This document shows, piece after piece, positions 1-17,361 of a stretch of DNA of 64,000 bases. Under the pieces are notes generated by a model. It was not told where the DNA came from. It was given only the letters and a program-made list of their open reading frames with translations, and did not search any database. The stretch comes from Callipepla californica brunnescens (Eukaryota; Chordata; Aves; Galliformes; Odontophoridae). Every line of letters starts with the position of its first letter. The first letter of the stretch is position 1. Location of the stretch: the NCBI GenBank assembly GCA_023055505.1, contig JALIRH010000030.1, positions 4,522,001 to 4,586,000 on the forward strand, in the 5' to 3' direction. The position numbers and the translations under genes are program-made.

Positions 1-1619
1 CCCCAGGGTCTTTCTCAGAGCGCTCTGGGAACCGCCCAGGGAGGGAGGGGTGGTGACACAATTGTTTCTCATTCCAGTCTTCATCTATCTTGGCTAGTGC
101 AAACAGCAACCATCACAACAGTCTGAATACACTTTCATCTAAATACACTTTATGATGGACAATTGATCCTCCTCACACTGTTAGGTAATGGAGACTGCCA
201 ACTCCCTCAAGGCATGGTTGTACACCAAATTCCTCCAGGGAGAGTCATAACCAATTTCTCCCAACAAAACGGGAACTTTAGTTGTTGTTTTTCCACAGAC
301 CCCAGGTTTCCACAAGTTATTTTAATCATTTGTCCAATCTACCAATGATTACAATTTTCAACAAGTTTTCTCTGCAGTTTCCCACAGCCAACTCCTCCAT
401 GTCTGGAATGTCTGGAATGTACAAACTGCCTTCACACTGTAACATACACATTGCTGCAGCTACAAATGTAAAAAGCAAAGCTTAACACACTCTGCAGACC
501 TGCCACATACACACATCACAGAGAGAGGAAAAAAATGACATGCTTGGCACCCTCACAGTACTACTCACAGCCATGTTCGCAGACAACATCACAATGCCGG
601 CAGCCATAACACAACACAGTTCCCAATAACCCTAGCTCTTCAGTTTCTCCTGGGGGTCTGGAATCTCTCAAGCACACCCTCACCACCATTCTTGCAGGAA
701 GATGTGTTGCCCAGGGGTCCTGAATCTCTCAAGTACTACTCAAACCCCATTTCTCTTGGTGGGCTTCTCTAAACATGCCCTCACCACGTTGTTATCTGCG
801 TCGAGTGACCACTGACTTCTTTTATTTCACAATCAGCTTCATCCCTGAAACCTCTGACTCACTTACATCCACTTTTTCCCAGTTTGGAAGATTTGCATTA
901 ATTATGAGACCACAGTGTGCCACTTTTAAAAACAATGTATGTGGAATATGACAAAAATGTGCTTGCATTTTTTGAGGCAAAAAGTATTCTATTATCTCTC
1001 CAGTGATTCTTCTGAGGCAAAACCATTGAGGCAGAAAATAAAATTCAGTTTTGTTCCCAGTACAGAATTATTGAGGGAAAACAAGACTGTTCACCCTCAA
1101 AAGCTGAAATGGAAAGCTTTACAAGTAGCACATATACATTCTTTTTGCGATACTAATATATCGGTTCTTAAACTAATGTATTAATCCCTATGGCTAAGAA
1201 AACCAACCTATGTCACCTCTACACAAACTCCCAAGTACCCTGATAGCAGTTCCTTCTGGGTGGCCCTAAATTCTGTAGATATACACCAGTGAACATCAGA
1301 GCAGGCCGTCTAACAGCAGTGTGCTTAAGCATGCTCACGCCTTCAAAAGAAGACCTAACAGAGAAACCAGGAGAAGTGGTTAGGACAAGAACTCAACCAG
1401 CTTCAGGGAGATGCTGTCCTCCAGAGCACGGTAGCTGGCGACTGCCTCTTGCTGATACATGCTCATAGCTGAGAGGATTTAAAGGAATGCAAGGCCTGGA
1501 AGATAGTGATGCCTGACAACATGGATGTGCAAATGTCCCCAGCAAAAAAAGCAAAGACATCGCAGAAAGCAATGCTTCATTAATGTAACAAAACTCAGTC
1601 CACACCCTTCATTAACTCC
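1..1619. other. Distal 5' arm of gene A1, no gene seen
   Basis: This stretch is AT-rich and carries only short ORFs. It includes a segment of about 720 bp (roughly 286-1005) that is also present in A2 and D but absent from B and C. The equivalent interval is 17893-19479 in A2. I see no RNA gene or recognisable protein here. Confidence 0.6.
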
Positions 1620-2510
1620 CACCACCCTCCCTCCCCTCCTCCTGTCCCCGGGAGCAGATGTGAGCTGAGAATGAGCAGTGAAAGTGCCCGAGGCCTGGCA
1701 GCCGGCTCGGGGCGTGCTCGCTGTGGCACCTGAGCCTGTGCTGAAGCAGCCAGAGCCTGGCTGGAAGCCATCCAGGCAGCACCGCAGTGGCAGGAGGTGC
1801 ACCAAGGCCGTCCTGCGGCCAGCTCCGGGCTGAGGGCACTCGGCATCCTGTGCTCTGCGCGACTCCAAGGAGCCCGGTTGCCTGCAACAGAGCTGGGAGC
1901 AGCCTGCTCTGCACCCAAGGTAGGTACCCTTCGTGGTTCGTGCAGAGGAGCACACGCTGCCAGCAGCACCGGGTGGGACCCTGGTCCCGGCTCCATGTGC
2001 TGCCCGGCACGGCAGCTTTGCTGGGCCAGGTGGGCTGCAACAACAGCAGGAACATTTTGCAGGCGTGTTGCAGCCCGGGTTGGGCAGAGAGGGGCACATG
2101 AATGGCTTGCAGCTGGGACAGGGAGGAAGTGAGCACAGGAGGTCAGCGTGCTCTGCTGCCCGCTTGTACCTCTGTGATACAGCGCAGCTGGGACTGCAGT
2201 TCTCCCTCTGGACCGCACGAGAGGACCTTGCTGCGCAGCTCTGCACGCGTGGATTCCTGTAAGCTTCAAAATCCCCGTTGTGTACATTTGCGGGACTGAA
2301 TGGAAAGCCTCTAATAAGCGGGGAATTGCCACTGTGTCAGCCCCCCCCTGAAGTACTGGGGACTGGGCAGTCATTGCTGTGCAAACGTGTCCCAAGGGTT
2401 TTGTTCCGGCTGTCCCGGCAGCTGCAGATGCCTTTAGCACACAGCAGTGGGCCCCAAGCACGTTGTCAGTGGAGCACGCTTTCATTCCAGATCTTCCACC
2501 TCGTGCCGTA
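1620..2510 (+). promoter_or_regulatory. GC-rich module with candidate noncoding first exon of A1
   Basis: This is a GC- and CpG-rich block in otherwise AT-rich flank, repeated upstream of all five zinc-finger genes in the matching orientation. On the gene strand it contains a strong splice-donor match (AAG|GTAGGT) with the exon ending at 1919. The same donor occurs in B, A2, C and D. The module lies about 1.8 kb upstream of the ATG-bearing exon, so it could be a CpG-island promoter plus a noncoding first exon. No transcription start can be fixed from sequence alone. Long ORFs here, on both strands, are treated as GC-driven noise. Confidence 0.45.
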
Positions 2511-3754
2511 GTGACTTGCGGAAACAAACTCTATAACCCAGAGTGAGGTGATAAGGCAGGTAAGGTTATTCAGCACTGCGCTCACATGCCGGGTGCAAGG
2601 GGGATACCCTGTTAGAGGCTATTATTTTATGCCATTGCCTCAAAGTCTGCTGATGAACATGTCCAAACTTGTCCAAGCTAGTCCTGGGCAAGGGTTGTGA
2701 AAGCCTTTGTCTAAGGGACAAGCAGATGGGCATGTCCTGGTGCAGGGAAAGAGAGACAAGCTGCCAATTAACACCCTTTTGTGTGGTACTCATCTCCGTG
2801 AGGAGATAGACATCTGAGGAGACTCTTGCCTGGCAGGCTAGAATGGGAGTTTTCACATAGGCAAGAGAAATGGAGGATAAAAAGAGGGATCGACCATGAT
2901 AAGAATGTTCATGGTCAGTACAGGAGCTGAAATATTTCCTGTGACTTTTCCCTTCTTTCTGGAATGCTACAGTCAGATAGAAGGTAACACCAGGAGGCTG
3001 ATGATGAATGGTGTCCCATGGAATGTCTATGGTTAATGCTTAGTTATTTTATTATTTTATTTTGCCATGATTAATTACTTCAGTGTTAGAGATGTGATTT
3101 CAAATTTAGGTTCTGTTCCCTGTTCCTGTCTATTTCTGTTCTCCTTTCCTTCATATGCAGCTTCCAAACCTGGCATTTTGCACGGAACACCTCTCCCCTT
3201 ACTTCCTTGTGTGACCCTCGTGATTGGATTACACACACAACTACAGGAGCCCCTCCCATTGAGTCATGAGGCTCAGAGCGGTCCCATTTTCTGTCAGAGC
3301 TCCTGAACCCACAGAAAGAAGGAGCCTTGGAGGACATGGATCCACTTCTATTGTCAGACTTGTTCATATCTTCGTGTGTAAAGAATCATATGAGTCTCTT
3401 ACAGCAGATCAGTATCTGCAAGGTGTCTGAACAAAAGGGGGTGAAGGATCTCTACTAAGGTGTGACCTCGACCTGCTCTCTGTTTTGGGATGACTGTCTC
3501 CTTGTCATGCTTTCTCTTCAGTCCCCCGCTGTTCAACTCTCAGCTGTCAGTTCTTTCAGCCCCCCAAACTGTGATTGTTTTGTGATGATTACTGTCATAT
3601 AGCAAGAGTGTTATGAGTGCTGTTGCTCATTGCCTTACTCTGCAGGGGATCATCCCCTAGACTGTGCCGTACAGGTGATCTAAGGTGGGCAGGGGTTGGA
3701 CAGGGACTGCTGCATTCAGTCACAGCACTGCTAACTTTTCCCATATCCTTGCAG
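2511..3754. other. Putative first intron of A1, no gene seen
   Basis: This is noncoding sequence between the GC-rich module and the acceptor (gcag, 3751-3754) of the ATG-bearing exon. It has AT-rich runs near 3050 and small ORFs that recur in other copies only because the region is duplicated. The equivalent interval in A2 is 20371-21614. Confidence 0.5.
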
Positions 3755-3812
3755 GATTCCGTTCAACTTCTGCCTTCCACCCGTGATCATCCCAGCCTGC
3801 AGGAGAGCAACA

Positions 3813-5822
<2,010 letters not shown>

Positions 5823-6324
5823 AAACTCAGTCCTCGAGTTCTACCGCTTTGGATCGGCACAACCGGAGCTGCTGTGACAAATTTTGAGGTGAAGAGGGGT
5901 TTTTTGGGTGGTTTCTGTCACAGGGGAACCGAGGGAGAGCGGGCAGTCCCTTCAGCTCTCAGCAGCTCTCTCGCGAGAGGCTGACGTGGCGTAGGCGTTG
6001 CCCGGGAAACGGCACCCCCGCCCACACCTTCAGCTCTGAAAAGGCCTCAGGGAGACCAGGCACAAGGAGGAGCTAACTACCTGTGAGTATCATCCCTCTC
6101 TATTATACTGAAGCTAGGTGCTAAGTGTGGGAGTGTGGGAGCTTGTGTAGCTGGGTGTAGGATTTCTATTCTTCCTCTCTTGTGAATTCATCCTCTTTAT
6201 TACTGGTCTCTGTGTTCTCACAGTTGTGTTCTACTTTTTTTGTTTATTTCATTTTTATTTATCTTATTATCATCATACATATATATTTATTTATTCTTTT
6301 TATTATTATTCTTATTTCTGTACC

Positions 6325-7368
6325 ATGGTCTCTACCAGACAGAGGGCTTGCCGTAAAAAGACGGTGGCGACCCAGACAGAAGGACTGCCTAGAAATGTGG
6401 CTACACAGGTCTCTGGTTGCAGTGAGTGCCAGAGCCTGCTGCTGCTGGAGGAGGATGGCAAGCAGATCTCCTGCATGAGGTGTGAACAGGTTGAAGATCT
6501 GCTTAGCATGGTGATAGAACTGAAAGAGGAGGTTGGGAGACTGAGGGCCATCAGGGACTGCGAGAGGGAGATTGACTGGTGGAGTAGCTCCCTCAAGTGC
6601 CAGAGAGAAAGGCACCCAGGAGATCCCCCAAATTTGGTGGTGGACTCCCTGACCTGCCCCCGTCAGGTTGAGGGGGGGTATCTGAGGGATGGGGAGGGCT
6701 GGCAGAGAGTCCCAGCTCGGTACTGTAGGCGATCTCCCCCTCTGCCTACATCGTCTCCTCAAGTCCCTCTAAACAATAGGTTTGCGGTGTTGGATGTTGA
6801 AGGAGAAATAAGGGGGGAGGAGCGGGAAGATTCTCCCAAGAAGTCACCAATGGCAAGGCAGTCGACTCCATGCATTGAGACTGCAGCTGCCAAGAAGGAA
6901 AGAAAGGTGATCGTGGTGGGTGGCTCCCTTCTCAGGGGTACTGAGGGCCCCATTTGCAGACCAGACCCGTGCCGTAGGGAAGTGTGCTGTCTCCCTGGGG
7001 CCCGGGTTAGAGACATAACTAGAAGACTCCCAGATCTGATTCACCCCAATGACTACTATCCGTTGCTCATAGTTCAAGCAGATAGCAGTGATATAACTCA
7101 AAGAAGCCTAAGAACTATGAAAAGAGATTTCAGGGGTCTAGGACGATTAGTTCAAGGTGTGGGAGCACAAGTGGTATTTGCTTCCATACCTTCTGGGGCA
7201 GTGAAGGACACGGAATGGGCTAGGAAAACACAAGTGATGAATAATTGGCTGAGAGGCTGGTGTAGAGACAGACGCTTTGGGTTTTTTGACCACGGGGCAA
7301 AAAAAAAGCTCCTGGCCTGTTATCCACTGATGGAATACACCTGTCCCAAAGGGGGAAAAGAATTCTAG
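6325..7368 (+). pseudogene. CR1-a ORF1 (esterase-type), frameshifted near the 3' end
   Basis: The likely start is the ATG at 6325 in a good context (accATGg). The open frame extends upstream to 6226 but that part is AT-rich UTR. The protein has a short cysteine cluster (CSEC, CMRC), a coiled-coil-like stretch (EDLLSMVIELKEEV) and a C-terminal SGNH/GDSL-esterase-like region known from CR1 ORF1 proteins. The nucleophile block reads VVGGSLLRG, so the expected GDS is GGS. A run of nine A at about 7299-7307 replaces a 10-nt sequence seen in copy c. It shifts frame and removes the terminal DGIHLS block expected to carry the catalytic Asp/His. Confidence 0.75.
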
Positions 7369-7411
7369 CCCAGGAGCTAGCTGGACTAATTGAGAGAGCT
7401 TTAAACTAGCT

Positions 7412-9303
7412 GTGATGGGGGTAGGGGATATAACAGGGCTCCCCAGTGAAGAGCCCAGGGGGGCTGTGCTGGAACAAAGGGTGAGGCAAGTGTCTCAGCT
7501 GAAGTGCATATACACCAACGCACGCAGCATGGGCAATAAACAAGAAGAGCTTGAAACCATTGTAAGGCAGGCAAACTATGATCTTGTTGCTATTACGGAA
7601 ACATGGTGGGACCCCTCCCATGACTGGAGTACTGGGATGGATGGCTACAAGCTCTTCAGAAGGGATAGGCGGGGAAGAAAGGGTGGTGGCATAGCTCTCT
7701 ATATCAAAGAGTGTCTTGATGTTGAATAGCTTGAGGTTGGAAACGACCAAGTGGAGTGTCTGTGGGTAAGGATCAGGGGGATGGTCTGTAGGAGTGACAT
7801 CGTGGTGGGGCTCTGTTATAGACCGCCTAGCCAAGATGAAGAGATAGATGAGGTGTTCTACAAGCAACTAGTAGATGTTGCACGATGGCCAGCACTAGTT
7901 CTCATGGGGGACTTCAACTTCCCTGATATATGCTGGAAATATAATACCGCGCAGAGGAAGCAGTCCATGAGATTTCTGGAGTGTGTGGAAGATAGCTTCC
8001 TGACACAGCTGGTGCAGGAACCTACCAGGGGAAGTGCCCTGCTAGACCTGCTCTTCACTAACAGAGATGGACTAGTAGGATATGTGAAGGTTGGGGATCG
8101 TCTTGGCCAGAGTGACCATGAAATGGTAGAGTTTGCTATTTTTGGTGACATCAAGAGGGTGACCAGCAAAACTGCCACCTTGGACTTCCGGAGGGCAGAC
8201 TTTGACCTGTTCAGGACGCTTGTTGCAAGGGTCCCTTGGGACTCGCTCCTGAGGGGTAAAGGGGTCCAGGAAGCCTGGGTCCTCCTCAAGATGGAAATCT
8301 TAAAGGCACAGGTGCAGGCTGTCCCTGAGTACCGTAAGTCAAGCCGGAGGGGAAAAAGACCAGTGTGGATGAACCGAGATCTTTTGTTGAGACTCCGGGA
8401 GAAAAAGAGTCTATGTCCTCTGGAAGATGGGACAGGCTACTTGGGGAGACTACAGGGAACTTGCCAAGATTTGCAGGCAGGAAGTTAGAAATGCAAAAGC
8501 CCAGCTTGAACTTAGACTGGCTACTGCAGTAAAGGAGAACAAAAAATCCTTTTATAAATATATTAACAGTAAAAGAAGAACTAAGGAGAATTTCCCTCCT
8601 TTACTTGATGCGGCAGGGAATGTAACCACAGAGGATAAGGAAAAGGCTGAGGTTCTCAATGCCTTCTTCACGTCTGTCTTTAACAGACAGACCAGTTATC
8701 CTCAGGATACTCCTCGCCCTGACCTGGAAGTCTGGGACGAAGCGCATCATACACCCCCTGTGATCCCAGCAGAGACGGTCAGAGACCTGCTCCTCCATCT
8801 GAACTGCCACAAGTCCATGGGGCCAGATGGGAGTGCTGAGGGAGCTGGCAGAGGTGATTGCCAAGCCGCTTTCTGCCATCTATCAGCATTCCTGGTCATC
8901 TGGAGAGGTCCCGCAAGATTGGAGGCTTGCCGATGTGACTCCCATCTACAAGAAAGGCCGTAAGGAAGATCCGGGGAACTACAGGCCTGTCAGCCTGACC
9001 TCGGTATCAGGGAAAGTTATGGAGCAATTGATCTTGAGGGAGATCACACGGCACGTGCATGGCAATCAGGGGATCAGACCCAGCCAGCACGGGTTCACAA
9101 AGGGCAGGTCGTGCTTGTCCAACCTCATCTCCTTCTACGACTGGGTGACCAGACTGGTAGATGAGGGAAAGGCTGTTGATGTAGTCTACCTGGACTTCAG
9201 CAAAGCCTTTGACACGGTCTCCCACAGTATTCTCCTGCAGAAGCTGGCAGCCCATGGTGTGGACAGGTTCACTCTTCTCTGGGTTGAGAATTGGCTAGAG
9301 GGC
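7412..9303 (+). pseudogene. CR1-a ORF2 (endonuclease and partial RT), broken
   Basis: The frame opens with an APE-type endonuclease: TNARS, ITETWW, YRPP, GDFN and SDH blocks are all visible. An in-frame TAG at 7727 interrupts it and is shared by all three CR1 copies. The frame then shifts near 8408 and again near 8836. The N-terminal half of the reverse transcriptase follows ([26 protein letters not shown]). The catalytic FADD box is missing because the copy ends at 9303. It cannot support retrotransposition. Confidence 0.85.
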
Positions 9304-10500
9304 CAACTGGCCTTAGATGTGGCTGAATGGGAGAGGTGGCCAATGCTGTATCTTCATACTGACTCTTGGATGGTGGCAAGCGCTTTATGGGGGTGGTTGC
9401 AGCAGTGGGAACAAAACTACTGGCAACGGAAGGGCAAACCTATCTGGGCTGCGGAACTGTGGAAAGACATTGCTGTCCGAACAAAAAGGTTGGGTGTAAA
9501 GGTGTGTCACATAGATGCTCATGTGCCCAGGAATCGAGCTACTGAAGAGCAGAAAAAGAACCATCAGGTAGATCAAGCAGCCAAAATTGAGGTGTCTCAA
9601 ATAGACTTGGACTGGCAGAAGAAAGGAGAGTTATGTTTAGCTCGGTGGGCCCATGAGACCTCAGGCCATCAAGGAAGGGATGCAACATATAAGTGGGCTA
9701 GAGACCGAGGAGTGGACTTAACTATGGGTGCCATTGCACAGGTTATCCATGACTGTGATACATGTGCCATAATTAAACAGGCCAAGAGGATGAAACCTCT
9801 CTGGCAGGAAGGGCGATGGCAGAAGTATAAATATGGTGAGGCGTGGCAGGTTGATTATATCACCTTGCCGTGATCTCGCAGTGGTAAGCGTTATGTGCTC
9901 ACCATGGTGGAGGCGACCACTGGGTGGCTTGAAACATATGCAGTACCCCATGCTACCGCCCGAAACACCATTCTATGTCTTGAGAAACAAGTCCTGTGGC
10001 GACATGGTACTCCAGAAAGAATTGAGTCTGATAATGGAACTCAATTTAAAAATTCTCTTGTAGATACTTGGGCCAAAAAACATGGCATTGAGTGGATTTA
10101 TCATATCCCCTATCACGCACCAGCTTCTGGTAAAATTGAAAGGTACAATGGATTGTTAAAAACAATGTTGAATGCAATGGGTGGTGGAACATTTAAGCAC
10201 TGGGAGAAAAATCTGTCAGAAGCCACCTGGTTGGTCAACACTAGAGGATCCATCAGTCGCGATGGTCCTGCCCAATCCAGCTCTCTGCCTACTGTAGAGG
10301 GAGATAAGATCCCTGTAGTACATGTAAAGAACATGTTGGAAAAAGCGGTTTGGGTCCTTCCAGCTTCTGGAGAGGGCAAACCTCTCCGTGGAACTGTCTT
10401 TGCTCAGGGACCTGGGTCTACCTGGTGGGTGATGCAGAAGAATGGGGATGTTCAATGTGTACCACAAGGGAATTTGATGTCTGGAGACCGCCCTCAGTAA
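9304..10500 (+). pseudogene. ERVL-like pol fragment: RNase H and integrase
   Basis: This is an endogenous retroviral fragment. It reads as the end of RNase H (LYLHTDSWMVA, then HIDAHVP), the integrase zinc-binding HHCC region (ARWAHETSGHQG to CDTCAIIKQ), the integrase core with the three acidic blocks (WQVDYI, ESDNGTQF, GKIERYNG) and a C-terminal domain (GPGSTWW, VPQGNL). The arrangement suits class III (ERVL-type) elements. A TGA at about 9871 breaks the core. The first part is open in frame with the CR1-a reverse transcriptase, giving a fused ORF from 8827 to 9873. Its RNase H segment is visibly less similar to ERVL-b and -c than the adjacent CR1 parts are to each other, so it may derive from another ERVL copy. 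Confidence 0.8.
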
Positions 10501-10610
10501 TTCTATGTATATACTTGTATATATGTTGTGTGTGTGTATCTAATGCATGTTAATCATTGTTCTACTGTATGTATCAAGCATGATATAGTGATGTGGAATA
10601 AGGGGTGTAA

Positions 10611-10700
10611 TGTCATGGTTTTATGATTTTTTGGTACTGGTATTCCACATCATAACATCATGTAGTGCATTAAGAGTCAAAGAGAACTACATTCCCCACC
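10611..10700 (+). mobile_element. 5' portion of ERVL-type 3' LTR, truncated
   Basis: A sequence starting TGTCATGGTTTTATGA begins about 110 bp after the integrase stop codon, just downstream of a purine-rich stretch (10588-10608) that could be the polypurine tract. That is the expected position of a 3' LTR in an env-less element. After about 90 bp it is cut off and joined to the 3' flank of gene B. The same start occurs at 43051, 45788 and, inverted, ending at 46507. Confidence 0.65.
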
Positions 10701-12062
10701 AAAGTCAAACTCCACTTCCTGCAAACTGCAGTCCAAGCACTTCAGCTTGAGAAGAGCCAGGCAAATGTGATGGCCCTTCTGCGCGAGTTCTTCCAGATGA
10801 TTTCCAAGGTCACATCAAAGACCTTCAAGCTCAGAAAAGAGGCAAGCATGCACTGGGGAGCACACTGAAAACTCTGTGCTGCAGGGATAAGCTGCTTGTG
10901 CACCCTGTGGGTTTGCACTGCCTTCTGCTCCCACCACCTCCTGAGACATGGGATGCTGCACTTGGGAGAAACAAGCTCAGCTTTTATTAGATCTAGTGGA
11001 GCCAAGCAAAGCTTGGTGTCTCACAGCTGCTTTGAGCTCCTGTGAAATCTTTTGGGAAGAGGAGTAGAGGCAATGTGCAATTCTGTGAAAAAGAATGACA
11101 TTGCTTGTGTGAAAGAAATGCCTCCCTGTGTTGCAAACAGTGGACTGGAGTCAGCATGAAAATCAAACTTCCTTGTACCATTCCTCAATCCACAAGTGGT
11201 CTTTTATTTTTAGAACAAAAAGCAAGATACATTGAGATTTGCTCCAGAACAACTCTCCTACTTTATTCACACCCTTCCCCTTCAACTACAGGTTATTTTC
11301 AGAACAATTCCACAAGCCACTTTACTGCTTTCCTGACACTTGTATTTCATTCCTCAGTGCACTCAGAAACTTCTGAGAGCAGCACATGCACACAGACACA
11401 CAGAGCATCCATACACAGCTGATTTTCCTTAGGAGATGACATCCAAAAGCTGCTTGCAGGAAGAGCAGAGGAGAAAAGAAGGCATGGTGAGTGAATTACT
11501 TTTGTTAGCAAGGAAAGGAAATCTGAAGCTCCTGGATAAAGTCATTTCTGCAGAGGGTTCCAGTGAAGCCATCTCCTTTGCAAACACTTCCTGTGGGGGG
11601 AGAAGCATCTGGGTCTCTCTCATGCTGAGTTCTCCAGCATTCTCAAGGTCTCAGTACTGGGGGTTTTCCGATGAGAAATGAGAAATCAGGCCTGAGAGAA
11701 ATTCTTCCTGAAGCACAGACGCTTGCAGGGTATTCCCCTCACGAGCACTGGGCAACATTCAGTGTGGACAGAGCCTCTGGATGAAGCTCTTCTTGCAGTA
11801 TTGGCGTTTTTGTGATCCCTGCCCTGTGTGGATCCCTTTCTACTCAATCAGGTTGGAGCATTGGTTGGAGCTCAACCTGCATTTGAGACAAGGGAACTGT
11901 GCGGTTCATCACCACACACAGCCACAGTGGGTAACCAGGCTGTGGCTCTGGTTGAAGCTATTCCATGTCTAGGGCATTGCAGGCTCTGTCTGCAGTGTGC
12001 ATGTGCTGGTAGGAAACGTGACTGGAACTGCTTCTGAAGGTTCTCATATTCTGAAGGTGCGT
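10701..12062 (-). other. 3' flank and probable 3' UTR of gene B
   Basis: This sequence is shared with the 3' flanks of genes C (about 33470-34828) and D (about 57130-58460) but not with the A-type genes, where CR1 sits directly after the stop codon. It is probably 3' UTR next to gene B and intergenic further away. No ORF of interest is seen. Confidence 0.55.
11272..11277 (-). terminator. Candidate poly(A) signal AATAAA for gene B
   Basis: A canonical AATAAA lies on the minus strand 786 nt after the stop codon of gene B. It is conserved at 34028-34033 for C and 57691-57696 for D. A second AATAAA occurs at 11213-11218. Which one is used cannot be told from sequence. Confidence 0.4.
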
Positions 12063-15929
<3,867 letters not shown>

Positions 15930-16560
15930 CGCGTGCAGAGCTGCGCAGCAAGGTCCTCTCGTGCGGTCCAGAGGGAGAACTGCAGTCCCAGCTGCGCTGT
16001 ATCACAGAGGTACAAGCGGGCAGCAGAGCACGCTGACCTCCTGTGCTCACTTCCTCCCTGTCCCAGCTCCAAGCCCTTCGTGTGCCCCTCTCTGCCCAAC
16101 CCGGGCTGCAACACGCCTGCAAAGTGTTCCTGCTGTCGTTGCAGCCCACCTGGCCCAGCAAAGCTGCCGTGCCGGGCAGCACATGGAGCCGGGACCAGGG
16201 TCCCACCCGGTGCTGCTGGCAGCGTGTGCTCCTCTGCACGAACCACGAAGGGCACCTACCTTGGGTGCAGAGCAGGCTGCTCCCAGCTCTGTTGCAGGCA
16301 ACCGGGCTCCTTGGAGTCGCGCAGAGCACAGGATGCCAAGTGCCCTCAGCCCGGAGCTGGCCGCAGGACAGCCTTGGTGCACCTCCTGCCACCGCGGTGC
16401 TGCCCGGATGGCTTCCAGCCAGGCTCTGGCTGCTTCAGCACAGGCTCAGGTGCCACAGCGAGCACGCCCCGAGCCGGCTGCCAGGCCTCGGGCACTTTCA
16501 CTGCTCATTCTCAGCTCACATCTGCTCCCAGGGGACAGGGAGGGAGTTAAAGAAGGGTGG
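15930..16560 (-). promoter_or_regulatory. GC-rich module with candidate noncoding first exon of B
   Basis: This is the inverted copy of the GC-rich block seen at 1620-2510. The conserved splice donor (AAG|GTAGG on the minus strand) places the exon end at 16260. Position and orientation fit a promoter or first exon for gene B, about 2 kb upstream of its ATG exon. Confidence 0.45.
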
Positions 16561-17361
16561 GGGCTGTGTTTTGTTATGTTAATGAAGCATTGCTTTCTGC
16601 GGTGTCTTTGTTTCCTTTGCTGGGGACATTTGCACATCCATGTCCTCAGGCATCGCGACATTCTCATTCTAGCTTTCCTTTAACACATTTGAGCTGTCAG
16701 CACGGTTCAGCAAGAGGCAATCACCGGCTGCCCTGCTCTAGAGGACAGCATCTCCCTGCAGCTGGCTGAGTTCTTGTCCTAACCACTTCTCCTGGTTTCT
16801 CTGTTAGGTCTTCTTTTGAAGGTGTGAGCATGGATAAAAACGCTGCTGTACGAGGGCCGGCTCTGATGTTCGCTGGTGTATATGTACAGACTGTGTGCCT
16901 CCCAGGAGGAATTGCTCTCAGGGTACTTGGGAGTTTGTGTAGAGGAGATATAGCTTCGTTTTCATAGCAATAGGGATTAATACATTAGGTTAAGAACCGA
17001 TATATTAGTATTGCAAAAAAAATGCATATGTGCTACTTCTGAAGATTTCCATTCTGTACTGGGAACATAACTGAATTTTCTTTTCTGCCTCAATGGTTTT
17101 GCCTCAGAAGAAGCAACAAAAGTTCCCCCATTTAGTTGGTGAAAATTGGTTATGACTTTCCCTGGGGGAATCTGGCGTACAACCATGCCTTGAGGGATTT
17201 GGCAGACTGCATTACCTAGCAATGTCAGGAGGGACAATTGTCCATCATAAAGTGTATTTAGATGAAAGTGTATTCAGACTGTTGTGATGGTTGCAGTTTG
17301 CACCAGCCAAGATAGATGAAGACTGGAAAGAGAAACAGTTGTGTCACCACCCCCTTCCTCC
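16561..17361. other. Distal 5' arm of gene B
   Basis: This noncoding arm is homologous to 1-1600 inverted, but lacks the segment of about 720 bp that A1, A2 and D carry. In B the sequence runs directly from the ttttgcctcagaag side to the caacaaaagttccc side near 17101-17125. Confidence 0.55.

Larger units (their letters stand above)
5825..9303 (+). mobile_element. CR1 LINE copy a, 3'-truncated by rearrangement
   Basis: This CR1 non-LTR retrotransposon begins with a GC-rich 5' UTR at 5825, the point where homology to CR1-c begins. It runs through ORF1 and most of ORF2. Compared with copy b it has a 2-nt deletion near 8408 and an 11-nt deletion near 8836, both shifting frame. At 9303, inside the reverse transcriptase, it stops and joins ERVL sequence. 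Its close match to CR1-b, including shared lesions, shows that a and b are copies by segmental duplication and not separate insertions. Confidence 0.9.

Noticed and set aside
1479..2527. Long overlapping ORFs (174-310 codons) on both strands of the GC-rich module, repeated at 15910-16683, 19339-20387, 38318-39048 and 61951-62757
   Set aside because: Several frames on both strands are open at once, as expected from GC-rich, stop-poor sequence. No domain is recognised, and recurrence follows from duplication of the arms.
6182..6324. N-terminal hydrophobic extension of CR1 ORF1 from upstream ATGs
   Set aside because: The sequence is AT-rich 5' UTR with low-complexity codons; the ATG at 6325 has the better context and begins the conserved basic region.
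7727..7729. Programmed readthrough of the shared TAG in CR1 ORF2
   Set aside because: All three copies descend from one insertion by duplication, so sharing the stop needs no function.
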